This document shows positions 32,284 through 40,805 of a stretch of DNA of 43,741 nt, in pieces. The notes under the pieces were generated by a model. The model saw only the letters and a list, made by a program, of their open reading frames with translations. It was not told where the DNA came from and ran no database searches. Made by a program: the position numbers and the translations under genes. Every line of letters begins with the position of its first letter. Within the stretch, counting starts at the first letter, position 1. Source of the DNA: an uncultured Prevotellaceae bacterium (GTDB lineage: Bacteria; Bacteroidota; Bacteroidia; Bacteroidales; Bacteroidaceae); NCBI GenBank assembly GCA_900320255.1, contig ONRS01000126.1:1-43741 (forward strand). The letters are read 5' to 3'.

Positions 32284-33285
32284 ATGGAATTTGTAAATAA
32301 AGGATTCTTCTTTCTGCTCCTGCTGCTGATACCTTATATAATATGGTATCTGATGTTCAGGAAAAAGAGCGAGCCGACCATGCGGATGAGCGATACCAAC
32401 GCGTACCGCTATGCCCCGCGCAGCTGGAAGGTGGCACTCATGCCGCTGCAGCTGCTCTTGCGTCTGGCGGTCTTCGTGCTCATCGTGATTGTCTTGGCAC
32501 GTCCGCAGACCAGCAACTCGTGGAAAGACAAGACCGTAGAGGGCATCGACATCATGCTGGCTATGGACGTCTCTACCTCGATGCTGGCTGAAGACCTGAC
32601 GCCCAACCGCATAGAGGCTGCCAAGAAGGTAGCTGCTGAGTTTATTGTGGACCGCCCGAACGACAATATCGGCCTGACCATCTTTGCCGGCGAGTCGTTC
32701 ACCCAGTGTCCTATGACCATCGACCACGCGTCGCTGCTCAACCTGCTGCACGGTGTACGGGCCGATATAGCCGCCCGCGGATTGATACAGGACGGAACGG
32801 CCATTGGAATGGGACTGGCCAATGCTGTAGCCCGCCTGAAGGATTCGAAGGCCAAGAGCAAGGTGGTCATTCTGCTGACCGACGGTTCCAACAACATGGG
32901 CGACATATCGCCTATGACGGCCGCCGAGATAGCCAAGAGCCTGGGCATTCGCGTCTATACCATCGGAGCCGGAACCAACGGAACCGCCCGTTACCCGATG
33001 CCTATGGGCGGAGGTGTGCAGTATGTGAACCTGCCTGTAGAGATAGACACGAAGACGCTCAACGACATCTCGAATGCTACCGACGGCAAGTTCTTCCGCG
33101 CTACCAACACCCGCGAACTGCAGCAGATATACAAGGAGATAGACCAGTTGGAGAAGACGAAGCTCAACGTCAAGAAGTACAGCAAGCGCTACGAGGCCTA
33201 CCAGCCGTTTGCCCTTGCGGCCATTCTGCTGCTGCTGCTTGAGTTGCTGCTGCGTGTTACAATATTTAGGAGAATACCGTCATGA
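32284..33285 (+). CDS. batA: BatA, VWA-domain membrane protein
   Basis: A 333-residue protein of the Bacteroides aerotolerance (Bat) system. Two N-terminal membrane helices (about 7-25 and 55-75) precede a VWA domain with the MIDAS motif AMDVSTSML at about 93-101 and a later LLTDGSNNMGD. A C-terminal membrane helix (about 305-327) follows. The VWA domain faces the cytoplasm, where MoxR could act on it. bat genes were named for loss of oxygen tolerance in B. fragilis, though the mechanism is unresolved. Its last 4 bp overlap the start of the next gene. Confidence 0.92.
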   Translation: MEFVNKGFFFLLLLLIPYIIWYLMFRKKSEPTMRMSDTNAYRYAPRSWKVALMPLQLLLRLAVFVLIVIVLARPQTSNSWKDKTVEGIDIMLAMDVSTSMLAEDLTPNRIEAAKKVAAEFIVDRPNDNIGLTIFAGESFTQCPMTIDHASLLNLLHGVRADIAARGLIQDGTAIGMGLANAVARLKDSKAKSKVVILLTDGSNNMGDISPMTAAEIAKSLGIRVYTIGAGTNGTARYPMPMGGGVQYVNLPVEIDTKTLNDISNATDGKFFRATNTRELQQIYKEIDQLEKTKLNVKKYSKRYEAYQPFALAAILLLLLELLLRVTIFRRIPS

Positions 33286-34985
33286 ACAGATATTTTGAAG
33301 ACCCCGCCTACCTGTGGCTGTTGCTGCTCGTTCCGCTGCTGGCAGCCCTTTGGTTCCTGATGCACCTGCGTCAGAAGCACAAGTTGCGTAAGTTTGGCGA
33401 CCCAGAGCTTGTCAAGCTGCTCATGCCCGACGTGTCACGCTGGCGGGCTATGGTGAAGTACGGATTGCTGCTGGGTGCGCTCACGCTGCTCATCGTGGCT
33501 TTTGCCCGTCCGCATTGGGGCTCGGGCACGAAAACCGAGAAGCGTAAGGGCATAGAGACCATCATCGCTATGGACATCTCTAACTCCATGCGTGCGCAGG
33601 ACGTGACGCCGAGTCGTCTGGACCGTTCGAAGATGATGGTTGAGAACCTGGTTGACAAGTTCTCGAACGACAAGATCGGACTCATCGTCTTTGCTGGCGA
33701 CGCCTTTGTGCAGCTGCCCATGACGAGCGACTACGTGTCGGCAAAGATGTTCCTCAGCAGTATCGACCCCTCCATGATTGGTACGCAGGGAACCGATATT
33801 GCCGCCGCTATCGATATGGCTGAACACAGCTTCAGCCAGGACGAACAGGTGGGCAAGGCCATCATCGTCATTACCGATGGTGAGGACCACGAGGGCGGTG
33901 CCGTAGAAGCAGCCGAGGATGCCAAGAAGCGTGGTATGCGCGTCTATGTACTGGGCGTAGGCTCAACGGGTGGTGCACCCATTCCTGACCCCTCTACTGG
34001 CAAGTATATGTTCGATGAGACGGGCAACACCGTCATGTCGGCCCTTAACGAGGACATGTGCCGGCAGATAGCCCAGGCGGGTGGGGGAGCCTACATCCAC
34101 GTGGAGAACGGCTATGCCGCCCAGGAGCAGCTGAACAGCGAGCTTGACAAACTGTCGAAGAAAGAGATATCAGCCGAAGTGTATAACAGCTACGACGAGT
34201 ACTTCGTCTGGTTTGCGCTGGCCGCCCTGTTGCTGCTGGTGCTCGAGGTGGTGCTGCTGGAGCGTAAGAACCCGCTCTTCAAGAACCTGCACCTCTTCCG
34301 CAGCCGTAAGGCCGCCATGCTGCTCGTGCTCGTAATGGTCTCTGTGGCCGCTGTGGCGCAGGCTGACCGTAAGTACGTCCGGCAGGGCAACAAGCTGTTC
34401 CGCAACGGTCAGTATGCTGATGCCGAAGTGCTCTACCGCAAGGCGCTGGCGGCTAACCAGAACAATCCGCAGGCTACCTACAACCTGGGTAACGCCCTTC
34501 TGGCGCAGAAGAAAGACTCGGCTGCCGTTGAGGAGTTCCAGAAGGCGGCCAAGTTAGAGACGAACCCGCAACGCAAGTATCTGGCCTACCATAATATTGG
34601 TGTCATCTGCCAGACCCGCCAGATGTTCAAGGACGCTATTGCAGCCTACAAGGAGGCCCTCAGAATCTATCCGCACGACGACCAGACACGCTACAACCTG
34701 GAGCTCTGCAAGCGTCAGATGAAGAACCAGCCACAAGGTGGTGGCGGCGGCGGTAACGACGACAAGAAGAAGGACGACAAGCAGGACCAGCAACAACAGC
34801 AGCAACAGCAAAAGAAGGAAGAGCAGAAGAAGGAGGAAGAGCAAGAGCAGCAGAAGCCGCAGATGAGCAAGGACAATGCCGAGCAGCTCCTGAACGCCGC
34901 CCTCCAGCAGGAGCGTCAGACTCAGAAGCGCATGCAGGAACAGCAGCGCCAGCAGGGACGACGCCGTCTGCAGAAGAACTGGTAA
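33282..34985 (+). CDS. BatB-BatC fusion: VWA protein with TPR domain
   Basis: A 567-residue fusion. Residues 1-325 are BatB-like: N-terminal helices, VWA domain with AMDISNSMRAQD (about 95-106) and VITDGEDHEGG, and a helix near 308-325. Then a new hydrophobic, signal-like segment (KAAMLLVLVMVSVAAVAQA, about 345-363) begins a BatC-like periplasmic part. It has TPR repeats (NPQATYNLGNALLAQKKDSA; KYLAYHNIGVICQTRQ) and a Lys/Gln/Glu low-complexity tail with a poly-Gln run. The order implies the C-part is periplasmic. In some Bacteroidetes these are two genes, so this is a gene fusion. The start overlaps batA by 4 bp. Confidence 0.88.
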   Translation: MNRYFEDPAYLWLLLLVPLLAALWFLMHLRQKHKLRKFGDPELVKLLMPDVSRWRAMVKYGLLLGALTLLIVAFARPHWGSGTKTEKRKGIETIIAMDISNSMRAQDVTPSRLDRSKMMVENLVDKFSNDKIGLIVFAGDAFVQLPMTSDYVSAKMFLSSIDPSMIGTQGTDIAAAIDMAEHSFSQDEQVGKAIIVITDGEDHEGGAVEAAEDAKKRGMRVYVLGVGSTGGAPIPDPSTGKYMFDETGNTVMSALNEDMCRQIAQAGGGAYIHVENGYAAQEQLNSELDKLSKKEISAEVYNSYDEYFVWFALAALLLLVLEVVLLERKNPLFKNLHLFRSRKAAMLLVLVMVSVAAVAQADRKYVRQGNKLFRNGQYADAEVLYRKALAANQNNPQATYNLGNALLAQKKDSAAVEEFQKAAKLETNPQRKYLAYHNIGVICQTRQMFKDAIAAYKEALRIYPHDDQTRYNLELCKRQMKNQPQGGGGGGNDDKKKDDKQDQQQQQQQQKKEEQKKEEEQEQQKPQMSKDNAEQLLNAALQQERQTQKRMQEQQRQQGRRRLQKNW

Positions 34986-35000
34986 AGCGGCCTATGGCCT

Positions 35001-35042
35001 AAATGATAAATGAGAAATGACAAATGACAAATGAGAAACGAA
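35001..35042 (+). repeat. Heptad array between batC and batD
   Basis: Six 7-nt units: AAATGAT, AAATGAG, AAATGAC, AAATGAC, AAATGAG, AAACGAA. The same heptad appears in inverted orientation 85 bp downstream (35127-35159), so the transcript can form an imperfect ~33-bp hairpin enclosing the batD start region. Confidence 0.75.
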
Positions 35043-35109
35043 AATGAATAATGAAGGAATGAATTTAACGATATATCATGGAATCGGAAGGAGGAAAAAA
35101 GAATGGGTA

Positions 35110-37683
35110 ATGAAAGTGCTCATGGCATTTCTCATTTCTCATTTCTCATTTCTCATTTCATTAGCGCAAACTATTACGGGCAGCGCTCCGTCGCAGGTAG
35201 CCGTAGGCGAGCAGTTCCGGCTGACCTATACCGTCAACACGCAGGACGTGGAGGGGTTCAGGGCTGGCAACATTCCCTCAGAACTTGAAATACTGATGGG
35301 CCCCAGCACGTCGCGCCAGTCCAGTTTCCAGATGGTGAACGGCCACACTACCAGCTCGTCGTCCATCACCTTTACCTACATACTGAGTGCTACGGCCAAC
35401 GGAACGTTCACCATTCCGCCCGCACGCGCTACGGTCAACGGCAAGCAGATTACGTCGAACGCCCTGCACGTCAAGGTGTCAGGACAGGCTCACTCCAATA
35501 ATGGCGGCTCAGGCGCCCAGCAACGCCAGCCCTCAGGCGGCATGCGCTCTGCCGGCACGCCCATTTCGGGCAGCGACCTTTTCATCAAGGTGAGCGCCAA
35601 CAAGAGCCGCGTCCACGAGCAGGAGCCCATCATGCTGACCTATAAGGTCTATACGCTCGTTGACCTGACGCAGCTGAACGGCAAGATGCCCGACCTGAAG
35701 AGCTTCTACACACAGGAGATTCCGCTTCCGCAGCAGAAGAATTTCTCGGTAGAGCGGGTCAACGGCCGTCCCTACCGTACGGTAACGTGGAGCCAGTACG
35801 TCATGTTCCCGCAGATGACGGGCAAGCTCGACATTCCCAGCATTACCTTCGAGGGAACCGTCGTACAGGCTAATCGCGACGTTGACCCCTTCGAGGCGTT
35901 CTTTAACGGCGGCTCGGGCTACGTGGAGGTTAAGAAGCAGATCAAGGCTCCCGGACTCTCCGTCGAGGTGCTGCCGCTGCCCGAGCGACCCGCCAACTTC
36001 TCGGGTGGAGTGGGGCAGTACTCCGTGAAGGCCACCATCGACAATACCGACGTGAAGGCCAACGACCCCGTCACCCTGCGCATTACCGTCAGCGGAGCCG
36101 GTAACATGAAGCTGCTCAAGGAGCCCGTCGTGCAGTTCCCGCAGGACTTCGACAAGTACGACGCCAAGCAGAACGACAAGACGAAGCTGACCTCCAACGG
36201 CATTGAGGGCAGCATTACGTGGGAGTACCTGGCTGTTCCACGCCATCAGGGCACCTACGACATTCCGCCCGTTGAGTTCACGTACTACGACACGCGCGAC
36301 AACGCCTACAAGACGCTCAAGACCGAAGGCTTCCGCCTGAACGTGGCCAAGGGCAGCGGACAAGGCAGCATGAGCAACTACTCGAACCAGCAGGACATTG
36401 AGCAACTCAACAACGACATACGCTACATTAAGACGGGCGACACCCGCCTGCGCCAGCTGGGCGACTACTTCTTCGGCTCAACGGCCTACTGGGTGGCCCT
36501 TGTGCTGCTCGCCCTGACGTTCGTCACGCTCTTCGTGGTCTTCCGCCAGCGGGCCATCGATAATGCCAACATCGGCAAGATGCGCGGCAAGAAGGCCAAC
36601 AAGGTGGCTACGCGCCGCCTGAAGCAGGCCAACAAGCTCATGCAGACCGGACGCTCGGGCGAGTTCTACGACGAGGTGCTGCGTGCCCTGTGGGGCTACG
36701 TGGGCGACAAGCTCAACATTCCCGTCGAGCAGCTCTCACGCGAAAATGTCAGCCAGCTGCTCTCCGAGCGCCACGTTGACGAACAGACGGTAGGCCTCTT
36801 CATCAGCGCTCTCGACGAGTGCGAGTTTGAGCGCTATGCTCCCGGCGACGCCAAGGGCAACATGGGCAAGACCTTCGAGGCTGCGATGACCGCCATTACA
36901 CGAATTGACGAGACTATGAAAGGAAAACATCAACACACAGCCAAGACCCTCAGCATACTGCTGCTGGCCCTGCTGATGCCTCTGGCTGCCCACGCCTTCA
37001 GCAAGGCCGAGGCCGACAGTGCCTACGCGCAGCAGCACTATCAGGAGGCTGTCAGGCAGTATGAGGGACTGCTGAAGGAGGGTGTGAGTGCCGACCTCTA
37101 CTATAACCTGGGCAACGCCTACTACCGCTCCGATAATTACACGCGCGCCATCATCAACTACGAACGCGCCCTGCTGCTCTCACCCGGCGATGCCGACATT
37201 CGCCACAACCTGCAGCTGGCCCGCCAGAAGACCACCGACAAGCTGTCGCCATCAGCCGACTTCTTCTTGGTCAGCTGGTACCGCTCGTTAGTCAACATGA
37301 TGGGCGTTGATGCCTGGGCCTGGCTGGCTCTCGTGACTCTCGCCTTGGGCGTGGTGCTCTTCCTGGTCTATCTGTTCTCACAGCGTGTGGCGCTGCAGAA
37401 GCTCGGTTTCTTCGGAGCCCTCTTCATGGTGCTGTTCTTCCTCGCCGCCAACCTCTTTGCGTGGCAGCAGAAGCAGACGCTCACCCGTCGTACGGCGGCT
37501 GTCGTCATAGCCTCAGAGACCAGCGTCAAGAGCACGCCCGCCGCTAACGGTACCGACCTCTTCCGTCTGCACGAGGGCACGAAGGTGGAGATAACCGACG
37601 ACTCCATGACCGACTGGAAGGCCGTACGGCTGCCCGACGGCAAGGAGGGCTGGATGGACGTGAAGGCGCTGGAAGTTATTTGA
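35110..37683 (+). CDS. BatD-BatE fusion protein
   Basis: About 857 residues. Residues ~1-20 are a signal peptide (MKVLMAFLISHFSFLISLAQ). Residues ~20-430 are BatD-like beta domains (APSQVAVGEQFRLTYTVNTQ), then a transmembrane helix (about 460-480) and a cytoplasmic helical domain. Near residue 603 an internal Met begins a second hydrophobic signal-like segment (TLSILLLALLMPLAAHAF), after which come a TPR (ADLYYNLGNAYYRSDNY), two more membrane helices and an SH3-like end (GWMDVKALEVI): that is BatE. I choose the ATG at 35110; the frame stays open to 35044. The ATG at 36916 could also start BatE independently. Confidence 0.85.
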   Translation: MKVLMAFLISHFSFLISLAQTITGSAPSQVAVGEQFRLTYTVNTQDVEGFRAGNIPSELEILMGPSTSRQSSFQMVNGHTTSSSSITFTYILSATANGTFTIPPARATVNGKQITSNALHVKVSGQAHSNNGGSGAQQRQPSGGMRSAGTPISGSDLFIKVSANKSRVHEQEPIMLTYKVYTLVDLTQLNGKMPDLKSFYTQEIPLPQQKNFSVERVNGRPYRTVTWSQYVMFPQMTGKLDIPSITFEGTVVQANRDVDPFEAFFNGGSGYVEVKKQIKAPGLSVEVLPLPERPANFSGGVGQYSVKATIDNTDVKANDPVTLRITVSGAGNMKLLKEPVVQFPQDFDKYDAKQNDKTKLTSNGIEGSITWEYLAVPRHQGTYDIPPVEFTYYDTRDNAYKTLKTEGFRLNVAKGSGQGSMSNYSNQQDIEQLNNDIRYIKTGDTRLRQLGDYFFGSTAYWVALVLLALTFVTLFVVFRQRAIDNANIGKMRGKKANKVATRRLKQANKLMQTGRSGEFYDEVLRALWGYVGDKLNIPVEQLSRENVSQLLSERHVDEQTVGLFISALDECEFERYAPGDAKGNMGKTFEAAMTAITRIDETMKGKHQHTAKTLSILLLALLMPLAAHAFSKAEADSAYAQQHYQEAVRQYEGLLKEGVSADLYYNLGNAYYRSDNYTRAIINYERALLLSPGDADIRHNLQLARQKTTDKLSPSADFFLVSWYRSLVNMMGVDAWAWLALVTLALGVVLFLVYLFSQRVALQKLGFFGALFMVLFFLAANLFAWQQKQTLTRRTAAVVIASETSVKSTPAANGTDLFRLHEGTKVEITDDSMTDWKAVRLPDGKEGWMDVKALEVI
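35127..35159 (+). repeat. Heptad array inside the batD signal peptide
   Basis: Four copies of ATTTCTC plus ATTTC encode the hydrophobic core of the signal peptide (FLISHFSFLIS). Gain or loss of one 7-nt unit would shift the reading frame. The unit is the reverse complement of the AAATGAG heptads at 35001-35042. Confidence 0.8.
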
Positions 37684-37684
37684 A

Positions 37685-37706
37685 TAATTAGTAATTACTA
37701 ATTACT
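37685..37706. repeat. Heptad repeat and 20-bp palindrome after batE
   Basis: AATTAGT, AATTACT, AATTACT (37686-37706) is a short 7-nt array that also contains a perfect 20-bp palindrome at 37685-37704 (TAATTAGTAA and its complement). It fills the gap between the batD/E stop and the PAP2 start. Confidence 0.65.
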
Positions 37707-37724
37707 CATTAAAAAAAGAAGACT

Positions 37725-38414
37725 ATGGAAGAACTGATACAATTCGACAAGCAGCTGCTCTTGATGCTGAACGGCAGCGACTCGGTATATCTGGACGGGG
37801 TGGTGCTGACGCTCACCAATGCCTTCACGTGGGTGCCGCTCTACCTGGCGCTGCTCTTCGTCGTCATCAAGAACAACGTCAACTGGAAGAGCGTGCTGCT
37901 CATCGTCGGCTGTGCCGCCCTCTGCGTGCTGCTGGCCGGAACGGTTGACGACGAGATTGTCAAGCCCCTCGTGGCCCGCTGGCGTCCCACCCACGACCCG
38001 CAGATAGGCTCGCTGGTCGATGTCGTTGACGGCTATCGTGGCGGCAATTACGGTTTCTTCTCTGCCCACGCCTCCAACACGTTCAGCATAGCCCTCTTCT
38101 TCAGCCAGCTCGTCCGCAGCCGCCAGCTGACGGTAGCCCTCGTGGTGTTCTACTCGCTGGTCAACTGCTGGACTCGCCTCTACTTAGGTGTGCATTATCC
38201 GGGCGACATCACCGTAGGGCTCCTTTGGGGAGCGCTGGTGGCTGTGGCCGTCTATCAGCTCTACTGCCGCGTGCAGGCCCGAATGAGCCCCGTACGCCGT
38301 AACACCTCCGACCGCTACACCTCGTCCGGCTACGAGCACCGCACCATCTGGGTGCCCCTCGTTGTGCTCGTGCTGACCTACGCCTACGCACTCGTCAGAC
38401 CGCTGTTCGGGTGA
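37725..38414 (+). CDS. PAP2-family membrane phosphatase
   Basis: A 229-residue polytopic membrane protein with the three phosphatase motifs: KPLVARWRPTHD (about 85-96), FFSAHASN (about 111-118; catalytic His) and RLYLGVHYPGDI (about 147-158). Such enzymes dephosphorylate undecaprenyl pyrophosphate, phosphatidic acid or phosphatidylglycerol phosphate. The substrate cannot be told from sequence. It follows the Bat operon by 41 bp and may be read through from it. A terminator comes immediately after. Confidence 0.9.
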   Translation: MEELIQFDKQLLLMLNGSDSVYLDGVVLTLTNAFTWVPLYLALLFVVIKNNVNWKSVLLIVGCAALCVLLAGTVDDEIVKPLVARWRPTHDPQIGSLVDVVDGYRGGNYGFFSAHASNTFSIALFFSQLVRSRQLTVALVVFYSLVNCWTRLYLGVHYPGDITVGLLWGALVAVAVYQLYCRVQARMSPVRRNTSDRYTSSGYEHRTIWVPLVVLVLTYAYALVRPLFG

Positions 38415-38415
38415 C

Positions 38416-38450
38416 AAAAAAAGCCTCCCCTGAACAGAGGAGGTTTTTCT
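38416..38450. terminator. Intrinsic terminator after the PAP2 gene
   Basis: A run of seven A, then GCCTCC...GGAGGT closing a short loop, then five T. The A-run and T-run let the structure act on both strands, so it may also end transcripts coming leftward from the 38498-43513 gene set. Confidence 0.75.
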
Positions 38451-38458
38451 GAAAAAGG

Positions 38459-38498
38459 CCTTATGCAAGGTTGCAAGGTTGCAAGGTTGCAAGGTTTT
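38459..38498. repeat. Left 40-bp inverted repeat (IR-L)
   Basis: Perfect reverse complement of 43593-43632. It consists of CCTTA followed by four copies of TGCAAGGT (38464-38495) and TTT. It starts 9 bp after the PAP2 terminator, and its innermost base is the first base of the DUF3987 stop codon (TTA at 38498-38500). Confidence 0.9.
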
Positions 38499-39799
38499 TA
38501 GGTCTGCGAGGTCTTCACCCAACTGCCCTTATCCCTTTTCTCTACCCAGCCCTCCGCCTTCCAGCGGCTGATGATGGAGTAGAGCGAACTGTCGGCATAG
38601 TCGTTGCCCTTCAGCTTACGGAGGTCTTCAATGGTGAAGGGTGAGGGCAGCTGCTGTAGCACGTTCTCGTTAGGGGTAGCCACAGGCATGCGGTCGCGCA
38701 CCTTGTCGTTCTGCACCTTCAGCAGCGGCCCGAAGAGGCGGCACTGGTTCTGGAGCGTAAACTCGGCCATCGCCAGCGCAAAGTCTATGCAGGCGTTCGA
38801 CTCCTTGCCCACCAGGAGCATGAAAATCACCCCACAACGGAAGCCGATGACGGCAGCACGGCGGCGGAAGATGTCCTTGATCTTGTCCAGACGGGGAGCT
38901 GCCTCCAACCGTTTCTGCTCCACCCATAGGTCAATGGCCCTGTTCAGCCGCGGAGTAGCCTTGAAACCTGTGGCCTCACGCAGTGTCCTGATGCCCTGCT
39001 CAATCTGCTGCAGGTCCGCGTCGGTCACCTTCTTGAACTTGGGCATCTTGCGGAACGAGTTGTCGGGCATTTCGGCGGGGATGGTTCTCGACGACAGCCC
39101 GTTGGTGGCGTTCTCGCTGCCGAACATCTTCAGGAACGAGCAGGCCTGTCCGCAGATGGTCCACGAATAGAAGGCCTCTACGTTGCCCGACTGCGAGTTG
39201 AGCGACATGTAGTCCTGGCCGAAGAGTGAGTGGTCCCATGCCTTACGGTAGATGTCGTACTTGGCACTCCAGCTGCCGGCTCCGTTGGTCTTGAGCAGCG
39301 TGTCGGCCTCGGGTTCCACGCTGTACAGGCTGTGGCCCTTGGCGTTAATCTGACGTTGCAGCAGCTTGGCCACCGAGATGGTGATGGGCACGGTGCGCAC
39401 GCAGCCGCTGGGAGCCTCCTGTCCGCGCTCGTTGGCCTTGCGCGTGCGGTTCTGGCGCATGGCAGCCTCTTCCTGCTCCCTGACCAGCTGGTCCTCCTCG
39501 CGCAACGGCTTGATCCAGAGTCCCACCACGTCGTCTATGACGCTCTTGTTGTCGCTCTGCTCACCCAGTATGAAGGCGAAGAGCGCCATGTGGTGCAGCT
39601 TTCCGTTACAATACTCGTAGGTCACCCCGTCTGCCAGCGCAGCCAGCGCAGGCATCAGTCCCGCCAGTATGGGCATGTGGAAGTCCTCGGGGTAGGGCTT
39701 CAGCGTAGCCTTCAGCGCAGGTGGCAGCAGACGGTAATCTACTGACACGTTGCTGGCCTTGACGGCATTTGTCTTTGTCTTGTTTGCCATAGTGTTCAT
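38498..39799 (-). CDS. DUF3987-like primase/helicase-associated protein
   Basis: A 433-residue protein. The N-terminal half (YPEDFHMPILAGLMPALAAL; GKLHHMALFAFILGEQSDNK) fits DUF3987, which is usually found with VirE-N/primase-like domains and often carries a helicase-type P-loop. I see no intact Walker A here, so it may be a divergent or inactive form. A C-terminal winged-helix-like part (SLYSIISRWKAEGWVEKRDK) suggests DNA binding. The start is either 39799 or the internal ATG at 39790. It lies 4 bp after the VirE-N gene, and its stop codon touches the left inverted repeat. Confidence 0.7.
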   Translation of the reverse strand: MNTMANKTKTNAVKASNVSVDYRLLPPALKATLKPYPEDFHMPILAGLMPALAALADGVTYEYCNGKLHHMALFAFILGEQSDNKSVIDDVVGLWIKPLREEDQLVREQEEAAMRQNRTRKANERGQEAPSGCVRTVPITISVAKLLQRQINAKGHSLYSVEPEADTLLKTNGAGSWSAKYDIYRKAWDHSLFGQDYMSLNSQSGNVEAFYSWTICGQACSFLKMFGSENATNGLSSRTIPAEMPDNSFRKMPKFKKVTDADLQQIEQGIRTLREATGFKATPRLNRAIDLWVEQKRLEAAPRLDKIKDIFRRRAAVIGFRCGVIFMLLVGKESNACIDFALAMAEFTLQNQCRLFGPLLKVQNDKVRDRMPVATPNENVLQQLPSPFTIEDLRKLKGNDYADSSLYSIISRWKAEGWVEKRDKGSWVKTSQT

Positions 39800-39803
39800 A
39801 GTG

Positions 39804-40805
39804 CTAAAAATGATAAATGGTTTCTGGTTTAAACTCTCTTGAAATGCGGCTCAGGTCGATGCCCGCCTGCTTGGCCATGCTGTAGAACGTGGCCAGCGTG
39901 GTGCGCCCGTCTGACTTGCTGATGCACTCCTGCCACTTGCGTTCGCAGTCGGCCTCGTTGTACTTCGGGCTCTGGCTGCACAGCTGGTGGTACAGGTCGT
40001 GTCCCTCGCTGCCCAGGCCGCTGGCCAGGCTGAAGCCCAGCTTCAGGTAGTCGCCATACGCGTCGGCAATGTTGGCTCCACGTTGCAGCAGTTCGCGCAC
40101 TACTGCCTTCGCCTTGGCCAGTTCCTCCACAGGGTGCAGCGGCTGGCCCGTCACGCCTGTCTGACGCTTGGCGGCTGCTGGCTTCTTCGCCGGTTCGGCC
40201 GTCTTGGCTGCCCACGCTACGGGGTCGAACGCTGGCATGACGTGGATTTCAGCCGTACCCACATAGACCTCAGGGTCGTAACACAGGAAGCAGGCCCTTG
40301 ACAGGTTGCCGACGTGCGAATCGACATTCTCCTTGGTCAGGTCCTTGTAGGTGGCCAGCAGGTAGTTCCTCACAGCCTGGAACCACGTGCGGTGGTCAGC
40401 TGCCGAAAGGTCCATCAGCAGGAACCACTTCAGCCCGTCGCCGCTTGGTGAGCGGAAGCTGAGCAGCGTCACGAAGTGGCGGTCAGCGACGAGCAGCTGC
40501 CGGATGAGTGCCACGTCCTTCACATGGTCCAGGTCGATGCAGAGGGCGTTAGAGTGGCTCACCAGCGACTGGTCGTTGCAATAGGTGAACACGCCGCTGG
40601 GCGTCACGTAGGGGAGGCAGCGGCCCTTGTAGGCGCGCGCCTCGGCCTTGTCGCTGATGCTGCGCAGCGTCTCGGTCTGCGGCCTTAGCGTCTCGCTGCT
40701 GATGAGCCTTGCCACCTCCAGCAAGGTGACCGTGCGCGACGGTACCTTGTTGGTGATGGGCGGGCAGAAATACGACATCTCAAACTGTTGCATAGTCATC
40801 GGCAT
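39804..40805 (-). CDS. VirE-N/BT4734-like protein with primase C-terminal-like region
   Basis: A 333-residue protein. The first ~210 residues (YKGRCLPYVTPSGVFTYCND; NALCIDLDHVKDVALIRQLL; SFRSPSGDGLKWFLLMDLS) match the VirE N-terminal/BT4734 family, a primase-polymerase-like fold. The C-terminal part (FSLASGLGSEGHDLYHQLCS; ADCERKWQECIS; TLATFYSMAKQAGID) resembles the PriCT-2 region of phage-type primases. This suggests a role in replication initiation or priming for a mobile unit. It overlaps the upstream gene by 26 bp and is followed 4 bp later by the DUF3987 gene. Confidence 0.8.
   Translation of the reverse strand: MPMTMQQFEMSYFCPPITNKVPSRTVTLLEVARLISSETLRPQTETLRSISDKAEARAYKGRCLPYVTPSGVFTYCNDQSLVSHSNALCIDLDHVKDVALIRQLLVADRHFVTLLSFRSPSGDGLKWFLLMDLSAADHRTWFQAVRNYLLATYKDLTKENVDSHVGNLSRACFLCYDPEVYVGTAEIHVMPAFDPVAWAAKTAEPAKKPAAAKRQTGVTGQPLHPVEELAKAKAVVRELLQRGANIADAYGDYLKLGFSLASGLGSEGHDLYHQLCSQSPKYNEADCERKWQECISKSDGRTTLATFYSMAKQAGIDLSRISREFKPETIYHF

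Noticed and set aside
37685..37704. The 20-bp palindrome after batE as an intrinsic terminator
   Set aside because: All A/T apart from two bases, with no U-run; it is better explained by the heptad repeat, and the PAP2 gene follows in the same direction.
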